Shown piece by piece: positions 9,252 through 17,276 of a DNA stretch of 64,000 nt (positions within the stretch are counted from its first letter, which is position 1; each line of letters starts with the position of its first letter). Origin of the DNA: Chloracidobacterium sp. CP2_5A (lineage in GTDB: Bacteria > Acidobacteriota > Blastocatellia > Chloracidobacteriales > Chloracidobacteriaceae). The position numbers and the translations under genes were made by a program. The notes beneath the pieces were generated by a model. It made no database searches, was not told the DNA's origin, and worked only from the letters and a program-made list of their open reading frames with translations. The stretch lies in NCBI GenBank assembly GCA_002254845.1, contig NKPT01000008.1:1-64000 (forward strand). The letters run 5' to 3'.

Positions 9252-9837
9252 TCACAAGTCCAAAGCCGAGGTGGAGAACGCCGAACCCAAGGGCCATTGC
9301 CCAGTTCGCCAAAGCAAGCGGAAGAAATAGCGTGACGCCGCCCAGAAGCAGAAACGCGAATCCGAGCAGAGGCACCACGCGCACCGAGAAGGCGCCGCCA
9401 GCCATCACGCCAGTGCCATAGAGTAACAGCCAGGCGCCGGGCAAGACATCGTACGCGCCGTGTCCGACCAGCGTGATAGAGAGCAGCCCGCCGACTGCCA
9501 GCGGCGGCACAAAAGCGAAGAAAAAGCGCCGCGCTGCGGCTGAAGCCAAGGAATCGTCCTGCTGCCGCGCCTTGCGCCACATGGCGGTCGAGCCAATGGC
9601 GAGCGCCAGCGCGGCTTCGCTGATCCAAACGAGGAGCCACCGCCAGAGCGTCGGCTGGACGGCGGCCAACGCGGCGGCGGCGCAGGCGGTCAATCCGACG
9701 CCCGCCATGCCCCATCCCGGCACAGCCGTAAACAGCGTCGCCCGCTCCATGGTTTCACGGATGAAGCGCAGGTTCGCTTCGGCGCGCTCGTGGAGCGCCA
9801 CGGTTGAACGGCCATTGTGGAGCGGCGCGATAGCCAT
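9229..9837 (-). CDS. Multi-pass membrane protein paired with regulator
   Basis: 202 aa. About five to six hydrophobic segments follow an N-terminal amphipathic stretch (ERAEANLRFIRETMERATLF). This layout is common in membrane proteins co-encoded with HTH_34 regulators; function unknown. Middle gene of a leftward operon (isomerase, membrane protein, regulator). Confidence 0.75.
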   Translation of the reverse strand: MAIAPLHNGRSTVALHERAEANLRFIRETMERATLFTAVPGWGMAGVGLTACAAAALAAVQPTLWRWLLVWISEAALALAIGSTAMWRKARQQDDSLASAAARRFFFAFVPPLAVGGLLSITLVGHGAYDVLPGAWLLLYGTGVMAGGAFSVRVVPLLGFAFLLLGGVTLFLPLALANWAMALGFGVLHLGFGLVIARNYGG

Positions 9838-9852
9838 CGCGAGCAGGCGGCC

Positions 9853-10644
9853 CTAGCGGCCGACAAAGACCGGCGGGCGCTTTTCAAGAAACGCGGTGAC
9901 GCCTTCGCGGAAGTCGGCCGTCGCGGCGCAAACGGCCTGGCGATCCCGCTCCAGATTGAGCTGGGCGGGGAAATCAGCGGTTTTGCTGCTCCGCAGCAGG
10001 GCTTTTGTCTGCGCGATGGCTTGCGTCGGGGCGGCGGCGAACTGCTGGGCGCAAAACTGCACGGCGCTGGCGAATTCAGCGTCCGCCACGGTTTGGTGCA
10101 CCAGCCCGACGGCCTTGGCTTCGCCGGATGGAACGACGCGCCCGGTGAGCATCAAGTCGGTCGCGCACGACCAGCCGACAATCCGGGGCAGCAGGAACGT
10201 CCCGCCGCCGTCGGGGACAAGCCCGATTTTGATGAACGCCTGCGAGAAACTGGCGCTCATCGCCGCAATGCGGTAGTCGGCCACCAGCGCCAGGCTCATG
10301 CCTAGCCCGTGGGCTGGACCATTGACGGCCGCGATCACGGGCTGGGGCAGCTCGTAAAGCGCCAAGACCATGCGATTGACGCGCTCGATCATCGTCTTGA
10401 CGGCTTCGGCGGCCGCTTCGGGGGCCGAAGCCAGCATCCCGCGAATGTCCCCGCCAGAGGAAAACGCCCTCCCCGCGCCCGTCACAACCACGGCGCGCGC
10501 TTCCTTTTGCCTGGCTAGGTCCGCGAACGCGGCGGTTAGCTCCTCTACCATAGTCTGATTTATGGCGTTGAGCGTATCCGGGCGGTTGAGCGTCACCTGC
10601 GCAATCGCCTCTCGGATTTCAACGATGATGGTTTCGTAGGCCAT
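9853..10644 (-). CDS. Enoyl-CoA hydratase/isomerase, PaaG-like
   Basis: 263 aa crotonase. The two hydratase glutamates are missing: GLGMSLALVADYRIA and SQAFIKIGLVPDGGGTF take their place. The Asp in LVPDGGGT and the LLPRIVG tail match the PaaG type, which isomerises ring-epoxide or enoyl-CoA double bonds rather than hydrating them. The start at 10644 (MAYETIIVEI) is taken over 10695 because the upstream 17 residues are unlike the family. Ends 15 bp before the membrane protein gene. Confidence 0.85.
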   Translation of the reverse strand: MAYETIIVEIREAIAQVTLNRPDTLNAINQTMVEELTAAFADLARQKEARAVVVTGAGRAFSSGGDIRGMLASAPEAAAEAVKTMIERVNRMVLALYELPQPVIAAVNGPAHGLGMSLALVADYRIAAMSASFSQAFIKIGLVPDGGGTFLLPRIVGWSCATDLMLTGRVVPSGEAKAVGLVHQTVADAEFASAVQFCAQQFAAAPTQAIAQTKALLRSSKTADFPAQLNLERDRQAVCAATADFREGVTAFLEKRPPVFVGR

Positions 10645-10925
10645 GCCGGCAGTCCCCCTTGCTGTGTAAAATCGCAACGGGTCTACATAGCCCAATCGGC
10701 GCGGTCAACACAACCGAGGGCGGGCGCGGCGCCAGAGAGCGTCGTCGTCAGCGACCTGAAAAACGCCAGCGCCTCCCCTTCTCCGGGAAAGCCCTTTTCG
10801 ATAAAGCGCGCCAAGTCGGCTAACGAGCGCAAGAAAAAGCTGAGGACGGCGAAACGCCGTCCTCTCCAGGGCTGCGCGCCGAGCGCGACAAGCGCGGCGA
10901 TAGCGGCTTTCACGCCGCGGATTGG
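10645..10925. other. 281-bp spacer with one hairpin
   Basis: Contains the rpmB terminator hairpin described separately and a 76-codon leftward frame without homology that I do not accept as a gene. The promoter of the isomerase operon should lie near 10650-10700. Confidence 0.4.
10831..10864 (-). terminator. Rho-independent terminator of rpmB
   Basis: On the minus strand a perfect 10-bp stem GAGGACGGCG / CGCCGTCCTC with a 3-nt loop is followed by AGCTTTTTCTT. It lies about 60 nt past rpmB, in the right orientation to end it. A related stem occurs at 18838-18863. Confidence 0.75.
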
Positions 10926-11162
10926 CTAGACCTTCTTGCCTTCGGCGCGCATGCGCTTCAGCACATACTCGATGCCATAACGGTTGATGGTCTTGATGGC
11001 GCGCGCCGACAGGCGCAGCCGCACCCACCGATTCTCGCTCGGCACCCAGAACCGCTGACGCTGCAGATTGGGCAGAAACCGGCGCTTCGTACGGTTGTTC
11101 GCATGCGAGACATTGTGGCCCGACATCGGGCGCTTTCCGGTTACCTGACAAACTTTCGCCAT
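10926..11162 (-). CDS. rpmB: 50S ribosomal protein L28
   Basis: 78 aa. Signature start [23 protein letters not shown], then [15 protein letters not shown] and the C-terminal [14 protein letters not shown]. Full length for the family. A monocistronic gene with its own terminator. Confidence 0.97.
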   Translation of the reverse strand: MAKVCQVTGKRPMSGHNVSHANNRTKRRFLPNLQRQRFWVPSENRWVRLRLSARAIKTINRYGIEYVLKRMRAEGKKV

Positions 11163-11262
11163 GACAAATCACCTCTTTTCCGGAGCGGCTTCACGCGGCT
11201 TCAAAAGCCGGCGTTTATAACCCAAGTCGGCGGCGCCCGCAACCTCAAGCGAGACCATCCAG

Positions 11263-12570
11263 TCAATCGCGGGCGGCCTCAGCGCGCAGCTCGATTTGTC
11301 GAATGGCCCGGTTGGCGGCATTGGCAATCCGCCGGTCGCCGTCGCGCAACAGGGGCTGTAAAGCCGGCAGATCGTCGCGCGTCCCGATGCGGCCCAGGGC
11401 GCGCATCATCCGCTCCGCGCCGCGCGGCCCGACGCGGCGCAAGTGAGGGTGCAAATCCGCGTTGCGAGCGAGCGAGTAGAGGTAGGATTCCGCTTGCTCG
11501 CCGTGGCGGAGCGAATCGAGCTGAGTGATGACTTCCTGCAAAAATTCCGCGCGTCCCATCCGGTAGAGCGCAAACGCCTGCGCCAGCCGCGTCGATTCAT
11601 CCTTTTCCGTCAGGCGGTTGTTCAAAATGCTGTTCACGTAAGCGACCGCCTCGCCGCGACCAAGGCCTTCCGCCGCGAAGCGGCGGCGCTCGGCGCTCTG
11701 GTGGCTGAGGTTTTCTCTAAAGATGGGCTCGCTCGCCGGATCGCCAATCCGCGCCAGCGCGGCGAGGATCTGCGCCTGCTGACGATCGCCGTGACGCGCC
11801 GCGCGATAGCGCGCCATCAGGGGCGCGACGGCTTCGCGCGAGCGCAAGCGTCCGACCGTCTCAATCGCCCGTTGGCGAACGCGGTCATCGCGGTCATCCA
11901 GGTAAGGCAGGACGTGAATGCCGTATTCGGGACGCCCCAGCTTGGCGAATACGCGGAAAATGTCATCGCGCAGCTCCGGGTCGCCCAGCGCCTCAACCAG
12001 GGCTGAAATCATCGCGTCGCCGCGCAGGACGCCCAGCGCCCGCGCGGCCGAGCGCCGGTTGTCAAGATTCGGGTCATCGCGCATGGCGTCGGCGATGGCT
12101 TGTAAAATCTCCGGCGAGACCACCGTTCCGGTCAGCGCGATGGTTGGCTCGTCCGTTTCGAGAAAGGGATTGAAGCGGTCGAGGCCGCGGCGGCGGGCAA
12201 AGACAAACTCGATGTCTTCCTCAATGGAAAACAGCAAGAGCGCCCGCAAGGCGGCGCGGCGGACGTCAGCGTCCGGCTCGCGCAGCGCCTGGATCAAAGG
12301 GGGAATGGCTTCCGGAGCCTTGATTTTGCCGAGCGCAATCGCCGCCTCGGCGCGGGCGCCGGCGTCGAGGTCGTCCTTAAGCGTGACGAGCAGCGCCGGA
12401 ACCGCGGCTTGAAAACGGCGGGCGCCAAGCGCGGCGGCAGCGCGGCGGCGCATCCGACGGTCGGGACTCGTCAGATCGGCCAGGTAGCGGTCTTGTCCAA
12501 GCGCCGGCAGCCACAGGCTCAGCGCGCATCCTGTCAACCAAGCGGCAAGCAGCATGCGAAGGAAGCGCAT
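11263..12570 (-). CDS. Exported HEAT-repeat protein
   Basis: 435 aa. The N-terminus is a signal sequence with a possible lipobox (LTGC) followed by a second hydrophobic stretch, so either lipoprotein or signal-peptidase-I processing is possible. The rest is a run of about eight or more HEAT/PBS-lyase-type repeats (RRRAAAALGARRFQAAVPAL; ARAEAAIALGKIKAPEAIPP; RQRAIETVGRLRSREAVAPL). Such alpha-solenoids bind other proteins. No catalytic motif. Confidence 0.8.
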   Translation of the reverse strand: MRFLRMLLAAWLTGCALSLWLPALGQDRYLADLTSPDRRMRRRAAAALGARRFQAAVPALLVTLKDDLDAGARAEAAIALGKIKAPEAIPPLIQALREPDADVRRAALRALLLFSIEEDIEFVFARRRGLDRFNPFLETDEPTIALTGTVVSPEILQAIADAMRDDPNLDNRRSAARALGVLRGDAMISALVEALGDPELRDDIFRVFAKLGRPEYGIHVLPYLDDRDDRVRQRAIETVGRLRSREAVAPLMARYRAARHGDRQQAQILAALARIGDPASEPIFRENLSHQSAERRRFAAEGLGRGEAVAYVNSILNNRLTEKDESTRLAQAFALYRMGRAEFLQEVITQLDSLRHGEQAESYLYSLARNADLHPHLRRVGPRGAERMMRALGRIGTRDDLPALQPLLRDGDRRIANAANRAIRQIELRAEAARD

Positions 12571-12593
12571 AAGTCAGGCATGCTAGCCAACTC

Positions 12594-12623
12594 TTGACCA
12601 GGTTTCAAGAAATGACCTAGCCT
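12594..12623 (+). promoter_or_regulatory. Possible sigma-70 promoter of thioesterase-cobO
   Basis: TTGACC, an 18-bp spacer and TAGCCT lie 26 bp before the thioesterase ATG. The -35 is good and the -10 is weak. Confidence 0.3.
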
Positions 12624-12648
12624 GCGGGCGTTCCTACCACTCGCCTTC

Positions 12649-13074
12649 ATGACGCAGCCCATGTCCGAGCCACAGCCGGCGACGACGCCCGCCATTCGCA
12701 CCACCATGCTTCCGCGCGACACCAACGCGCTGGGAACGATTTTCGGGGGCGTCATTCTGAGCTACATTGACTTAGCCGGCGCTATCGAAGCCCGTCGGAT
12801 CGCCGTTCATCGCTACGTGACTGTCGCTATGCGCGAAGTCGTGTTTGTCGCGCCGGTGTACGTTGGCGATACGGTCAGCTTTTACGCCCAAGTCGAGAAG
12901 GTGGGTCGCACCTCCGTCACCGTGCGCGTCACCGTGGATGCCGAGCGGATGCGCGAGCCAAACACCGTTGTTAGGGTGACGGAAGCCGACGTGATTTATG
13001 TCGCCATGAGCGACGACGGCCGCCCAATCCCCATTTTTTCAGAATCCACCGCCCCGGAACACGCAACCGTATAA
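12649..13074 (+). CDS. Acyl-CoA thioesterase, hotdog fold (YciA-like)
   Basis: 141 aa. The family core [14 protein letters not shown] then [13 protein letters not shown], with the conserved Asp, is followed by a beta-strand segment [19 protein letters not shown]. It hydrolyses acyl-CoA to free acid and CoA. A start at 12661 is also possible. The stop overlaps the next start (TAATG), so cobO is translationally coupled. Confidence 0.88.
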   Translation: MTQPMSEPQPATTPAIRTTMLPRDTNALGTIFGGVILSYIDLAGAIEARRIAVHRYVTVAMREVVFVAPVYVGDTVSFYAQVEKVGRTSVTVRVTVDAERMREPNTVVRVTEADVIYVAMSDDGRPIPIFSESTAPEHATV

Positions 13075-13652
13075 TGGAATCACATCCGCCTGTATCTGAA
13101 GCGCGCGCCGCGAAGCGCAAGCGCGTGCCGCTAGTGATCGTCAACACCGGCCACGGCAAGGGTAAAACGACCGCCGCGCTGGGAACGCTGATGCGCGCTG
13201 TCGCCCATGGCTTTAAGGTCATCATGCTGCAATTCATCAAGACGACCGAAGACCCGCGCTTTGGCGTCTATGGCGAGATCCGGAGCGCGCAGAAGCTGGG
13301 CTTCGAGATTTTGTCGCTGGGCGACGGCTTCACCTGGGACACCAAAAACCCAGAGCAGGACCGGCAAACAGCCCGCCGCGCCTGGGAGGTTTGCCTGACA
13401 AAGCTTCAGTCGCCGGAATACGACATCGTGGCGCTGGACGAGATTACCTACGCCTTCAACTTCGGCTGGCTCACGACCGCGGAAGTCATCGCGGCGATTA
13501 AGAACCGTCCGGCGCGCATGCACGTCATCCTGACCGGGCGCGACGCGCCGCCGGAGATTATCGAGTTCGCGGACTTGGTGACGGAAATGCGCGAGGTCAA
13601 GCATCCGTTCAAAACGCGGCGCATCGTCGCCCAGGTGGGCATCGAGTTCTAA
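13074..13652 (+). CDS. cobO: Cob(I)yrinic acid a,c-diamide adenosyltransferase
   Basis: 192 aa. P-loop NTGHGKGKTTAALG at residues 22-35, then VIMLQFIKT, DEITYAFNFGWL and ILTGRDAPPEI, the CobO/BtuR pattern. It transfers adenosyl from ATP to cobalt, making adenosylcobalamin. The convergent neighbour is an adenosylcobalamin-dependent ribonucleotide reductase, a functional fit. Confidence 0.93.
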   Translation: MESHPPVSEARAAKRKRVPLVIVNTGHGKGKTTAALGTLMRAVAHGFKVIMLQFIKTTEDPRFGVYGEIRSAQKLGFEILSLGDGFTWDTKNPEQDRQTARRAWEVCLTKLQSPEYDIVALDEITYAFNFGWLTTAEVIAAIKNRPARMHVILTGRDAPPEIIEFADLVTEMREVKHPFKTRRIVAQVGIEF

Positions 13653-13684
13653 GCGCGTGACGGGCGAAGCCTGACCTGGAGGAC

Positions 13685-13698
13685 GGCCGCGCGCGGCC
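13685..13698. repeat. Palindrome between cobO and nrdJ
   Basis: GGCCGCGCGCGGCC, a perfect 14-bp palindrome in the 70-bp gap between convergent genes. It could act as a bidirectional hairpin; there is no T-tract. Confidence 0.35.
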
Positions 13699-13722
13699 TA
13701 TCCCAGCCTGGCTCGGCCGGCG

Positions 13723-16122
13723 CTAGGCTAGCTCGCACTGCCCGCCGGCGCAGGCGACGACATCCTTGAAGGTCGTGTAATCAGCCGCCTCGCTGAGCGC
13801 GCTGTAGTCAACCGGGTTGTACTTCAGCGCGTTCCAGCGGGCGATGTCCTGCGACGTGGCGACTTCCTCGAGCGGCGCTTGCGGGTAGTCCTTGTCGCCA
13901 CTGGCGGGCAAAATCGAGATGCCGGTGAAGCAGTCGCGATTCTCCCAAATATAGTCCGCCACGGCGCCCCACTCGCTTGGTCGGACGACGACTGTGTTTG
14001 AAACATTGTGGAGCAAGCCGGGGTTGTAGTCTTCGAGCGCGGTGCCGGGCTTGACCCAGTTTTCCTGAACGAGCTTCACGATCTCCAGAAACTTCGTCGC
14101 GCTGATGTCCTTCTTCGTGATTGCGCCTTCGGGCGCTTCGATGGTGAAGGTAATCACGTCGGTCGTGTCCGCCTTCATGCCATAGACCTCGGTCATGTGC
14201 GGGTTGTGCTTGCGGAAGAACTGATAGACCGCTTCCGTCCGCGCGGCCTGGACGCGCCGGAAATAGCGCTTGGCATGGTGCGGGTGAATCCCGCTGGCTG
14301 TTCCGAGCAGCAGCGAAGCCGTCCCTTCCGGCTTGACGCAAGTGACGCGCGCGGCGCGGTTGATCCCGATGGCCCGCGCCAACGCCGCGTTGGTCGCCTT
14401 GGCGATGTCCGCGCCTTGGCGCAGAACCGCCGGGTCAAGCAAGACGGCCGGGCTATCCATGATGCCGCAGATCGAGACGCCAAGCAGCGCCTCGCGCTCG
14501 TTGATGACTTTCGTGACGGGGCCGAGGTAGCCCAGGTCAGTGTAGGCCGCCTGGAGCGTGCCGATGACCGACGCGACGCGGCAGAGGTCGTAAAACGCTT
14601 CCGGCGTCCGACACTCGCGGCCGTTGATGGTCGAAAGATTACAGTGTTGCCAGCCGGAAACCGTGTCGCCAACCGAGAGCGGCGCGTCATAGCCGAGCGC
14701 CCTGAGCTTGGCGAGCGTCGGCTCGTCCACCGTCAGCGCCGGCATCAGCCCGATCTCGACGCACGGGTTCGCGCCATACTCGGGGTTCTCGGTGAAGTAA
14801 AAGCCCGGCTCGCCAAACTGCTTGATGGCGTCAAAGAGCGCCTGAAACTGCTCGCGCGACGCCTCGCGGCGGACAAGGACGGCGCTGTTGTTCGAGAATT
14901 GCCGGTGGGGATTCGTCACGAACCACTCGCCCGTCTTGGCGTTGGTCATTTCGTCATCGTCCGCGCTAAAGAGCGCAATCGTCGCGCTGCGGCGAATGCC
15001 GCCGGAAATGACGGCGCTCGCCGCATGCATGATGATGTCGTAGGCCTCAATTGGCCGCAGCTTGCGCCCTGCCGCCTGGTCAAGAACGGCGCGCATCTTC
15101 TCCAGCGCCTTCTTCAGCGGCAGGTGTCCGGGCGCCCGCCCGCCCGACGTGCGAAGAACGCTGCCTTTCGGCCGTATCTTCGAGTAGTCAAACTCGACAT
15201 AAGCGCCGCGGTAATAACTCATGATGAGCTGATCAACCGCGTCCGCCCAGCCCTCGATGCTGTCAGGAATCGTGAAATGAGCGACGGGAAGATCGTCCGC
15301 GCTCTTGCGCAACGGGAGCGGCGGAAGCTTCGCCACGTGATGCTTCTGAACCGAAAAGCCGACGCCCGTTCCCGAAAGCAGCAGCCACGTAGCTTCAGCG
15401 AATCTTCGCGGATGGTCAATGTGGCCGAAGCAGCAGTTGTACATGCGGGCGTTATTGACCTCGATGGGCTTGCCGCCAAACTGCAGCGAGCGCATCGAGG
15501 GGAGCGCCCGGCGGGCGATGACTTCCCGCTCGGCCTGGTCAATCAGCTCGCCAACCGTGGCGCCGAGCTCGGGGACGGGCTGACCAAGCAGGGCGCGGAA
15601 TCGCTCGCGGTGCATCTCGAAGACGCGCGCGACAGCCTCTGGCCACAGCTCGCGCCGACCAAGATCCTCGCGGTAGCGGGCGTACTTGCTGACCGCAATG
15701 TAGTCGCTGATGCCGTTTTCCTCATGCTTGTGAATGCGCGCCTCGGACTTCTTCGCCCGATAGAGCACGTAGCTCTTCGCCACGTCAAAGTGACCCGCCC
15801 CGGCGATCATGATCTCCACGATGTCCTGCACCTGCTCGACGGTCGGGTTGTCGCCCCGATGGAAGCGGAGGTCCACGTTGTTGACGACCATGCCTGTGAT
15901 GCGCAGCGCTTCGGCATAGTCATGCTCGTCAAGGCCGTAGCGCGCCGCCGGGTCATCGCTGAAGGGGTTAGGCGCGTTGTTGTGACGGACAGCGTAAAAA
16001 GCGAGCGCGATGGCGCGGGCGATGCGCTCAGGATCCCAACTGACAGCGCGCCCGTCGCGCTTGATGATGACACGCCGCTCGGCGGGCGGCGCGATTCTCT
16101 CTAGTAGGGCAGCGGCTTGCAT
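13723..16122 (-). CDS. nrdJ: Adenosylcobalamin-dependent (class II) ribonucleoside-diphosphate reductase
   Basis: 799 aa, full length. Reduces ribonucleotides with a cobalamin-derived thiyl radical and works without oxygen. An ATP-cone lies at residues 15-110 (IIKRDGRAVSWDPERIARAI). The core shows YNCCFGHIDHP near 228, the catalytic NPCVEIGL near 452 and PEGTASLLLG near 600. The C-terminus ends CAGGQCELA with the redox cysteine pair. No nrdA/B partner is needed. Upstream lies a palindrome resembling a NrdR box, and no cobalamin riboswitch is evident. Confidence 0.96.
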   Translation of the reverse strand: MQAAALLERIAPPAERRVIIKRDGRAVSWDPERIARAIALAFYAVRHNNAPNPFSDDPAARYGLDEHDYAEALRITGMVVNNVDLRFHRGDNPTVEQVQDIVEIMIAGAGHFDVAKSYVLYRAKKSEARIHKHEENGISDYIAVSKYARYREDLGRRELWPEAVARVFEMHRERFRALLGQPVPELGATVGELIDQAEREVIARRALPSMRSLQFGGKPIEVNNARMYNCCFGHIDHPRRFAEATWLLLSGTGVGFSVQKHHVAKLPPLPLRKSADDLPVAHFTIPDSIEGWADAVDQLIMSYYRGAYVEFDYSKIRPKGSVLRTSGGRAPGHLPLKKALEKMRAVLDQAAGRKLRPIEAYDIIMHAASAVISGGIRRSATIALFSADDDEMTNAKTGEWFVTNPHRQFSNNSAVLVRREASREQFQALFDAIKQFGEPGFYFTENPEYGANPCVEIGLMPALTVDEPTLAKLRALGYDAPLSVGDTVSGWQHCNLSTINGRECRTPEAFYDLCRVASVIGTLQAAYTDLGYLGPVTKVINEREALLGVSICGIMDSPAVLLDPAVLRQGADIAKATNAALARAIGINRAARVTCVKPEGTASLLLGTASGIHPHHAKRYFRRVQAARTEAVYQFFRKHNPHMTEVYGMKADTTDVITFTIEAPEGAITKKDISATKFLEIVKLVQENWVKPGTALEDYNPGLLHNVSNTVVVRPSEWGAVADYIWENRDCFTGISILPASGDKDYPQAPLEEVATSQDIARWNALKYNPVDYSALSEAADYTTFKDVVACAGGQCELA

Positions 16123-16150
16123 GGCTTCTCGGTCCTGTAGCTATTTTTTA

Positions 16151-16179
16151 TATATGCGCTATCTATAGCGTTTTGTCAG
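16151..16179 (-). promoter_or_regulatory. nrdJ promoter with NrdR-box-like operator in the spacer
   Basis: On the minus strand CTGACA (-35), a 17-bp spacer and CATATA (-10) stand 29 bp before the nrdJ ATG. The spacer holds the perfect inverted repeat CGCTAT-AG-ATAGCG (16157-16170). The 16-mer around it agrees with the NrdR box ACACTATATATAGTGT at 12 of 16 positions. Occupancy there would block RNA polymerase, as expected for a repressor. A second box, normal for NrdR, is not convincing. Confidence 0.6.
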
Positions 16180-16225
16180 CCTTGTATCAACGACATCTAG
16201 CGTTTCGCCGCCCGCGCCCGCTCGC

Positions 16226-17113
16226 CTAGGCGGCGGGAGGGCGGGCGAGCTGCCGCCAGACGAGAACGCCGATGACAATCGCGCCGCCGAGAAACGCCGG
16301 CGACGATGGGCGCTCGCCCGTCGCCAGGGCTACCCAGACCGGATTCAAAATCGGCTCCAGCATCGCCAGCAGCGCGCTTTCCAGCGCCGAGACGCGATTG
16401 ACGCCCATGGCGAAAAACACATACGCCACCCCAATCTGGAAGACGCCCAGTCCGGCGAGCAAGGTTAGAGTTGGCGCTGGCAGAGGCAGGACGGCAACCA
16501 TCGCGGGCGCGCACAGCGCGGCGGCCAGGGCGTTTCCAAGGGCAATCAGCGCGAGCCCCGATGGCGGCGCCCCGCCAGCCGGCGGCTGCGCGCGGGCGTC
16601 GGCGCGCAGACACACCGCGATGCCGGCAAAGCCGATGCCAGCGACGATAGCTAAGAGATTGCCCGCCATGCCCGATAAATCCAGCTTGCCAAAGAAAAAC
16701 CACGTCATGCCAAAGAGACAGCCGCCGATGGCCCAGCGGTCGTGGCGGGTAATCGGCTCGTTGAGCAGCGGCCGGGCCAGCAGGGCGACGAAGATTGGCG
16801 CGGTGTATTGCAGCAGAATCGCGTTGGCGGCCGTTGTCAGCTTGTTGGCCCACGTGAAGGAAAGCATCGTCAGCGCGTAGCTGGCCGCGCCCCACCAGAC
16901 GCGCCGTCGCCGGAGCATGTCGCGCGCTTGCACGCCGGCGCGGCGCATGCGCCACGCCAATGCCGCGCTGAGGACAAATAGGGCGAAAAAGCTCCGAAAG
17001 CCGGCGATGGCAAAGGGATTGGTCTCGGCCGACTTGATCCCGACGCCGCCCAGACTCCACAACGCAGCCGCCGCGATGATACACGCCATGCCGATGAAGC
17101 GCTCTCGTTGCAT
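16226..17113 (-). CDS. EamA/DMT-family permease
   Basis: 295 aa with ten predicted membrane helices in two EamA halves (ALWSLGGVGIKSAETNPFAIAG near the start; GVFQIGVAYVFFAMGVNRVSA near 225; LEPILNPVWVALATGE near 255). Probably exports a metabolite; the substrate is not readable. Confidence 0.85.
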   Translation of the reverse strand: MQRERFIGMACIIAAAALWSLGGVGIKSAETNPFAIAGFRSFFALFVLSAALAWRMRRAGVQARDMLRRRRVWWGAASYALTMLSFTWANKLTTAANAILLQYTAPIFVALLARPLLNEPITRHDRWAIGGCLFGMTWFFFGKLDLSGMAGNLLAIVAGIGFAGIAVCLRADARAQPPAGGAPPSGLALIALGNALAAALCAPAMVAVLPLPAPTLTLLAGLGVFQIGVAYVFFAMGVNRVSALESALLAMLEPILNPVWVALATGERPSSPAFLGGAIVIGVLVWRQLARPPAA

Positions 17114-17276
17114 TGGGGCGATGCTCTTTCAGTCGGTCGGGCGCGTCAAGCCGGGTGGAAGGGCGGGCGACGGTTTCGAATTTTTTTTCGGGCGCGCGTT
17201 GCATGGGGAACCTTTCGCCGGGCGACGCGTCCACAGCCGCGAGTCATCACAACGCCCTTACGGAGGTTGGCTTCCC

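Noticed and set aside
9853-10644. Enoyl-CoA hydratase as a beta-oxidation hydratase
   Set aside because: Both catalytic Glu positions are replaced; the Asp pattern fits PaaG-type isomerases.
10683-10913. 76-codon leftward frame after rpmB
   Set aside because: It spans the rpmB terminator hairpin and resembles no protein; treated as spacer.
14008-16104. 698-codon rightward open frame
   Set aside because: Exactly antisense to nrdJ, which has every family motif; the frame is Arg/Ala/Val-rich without relatives and arises from high GC at third positions.
16123-16225. Cobalamin riboswitch upstream of nrdJ
   Set aside because: The leader is only about 20-30 nt from the inferred start and has no B12-box-like sequence.
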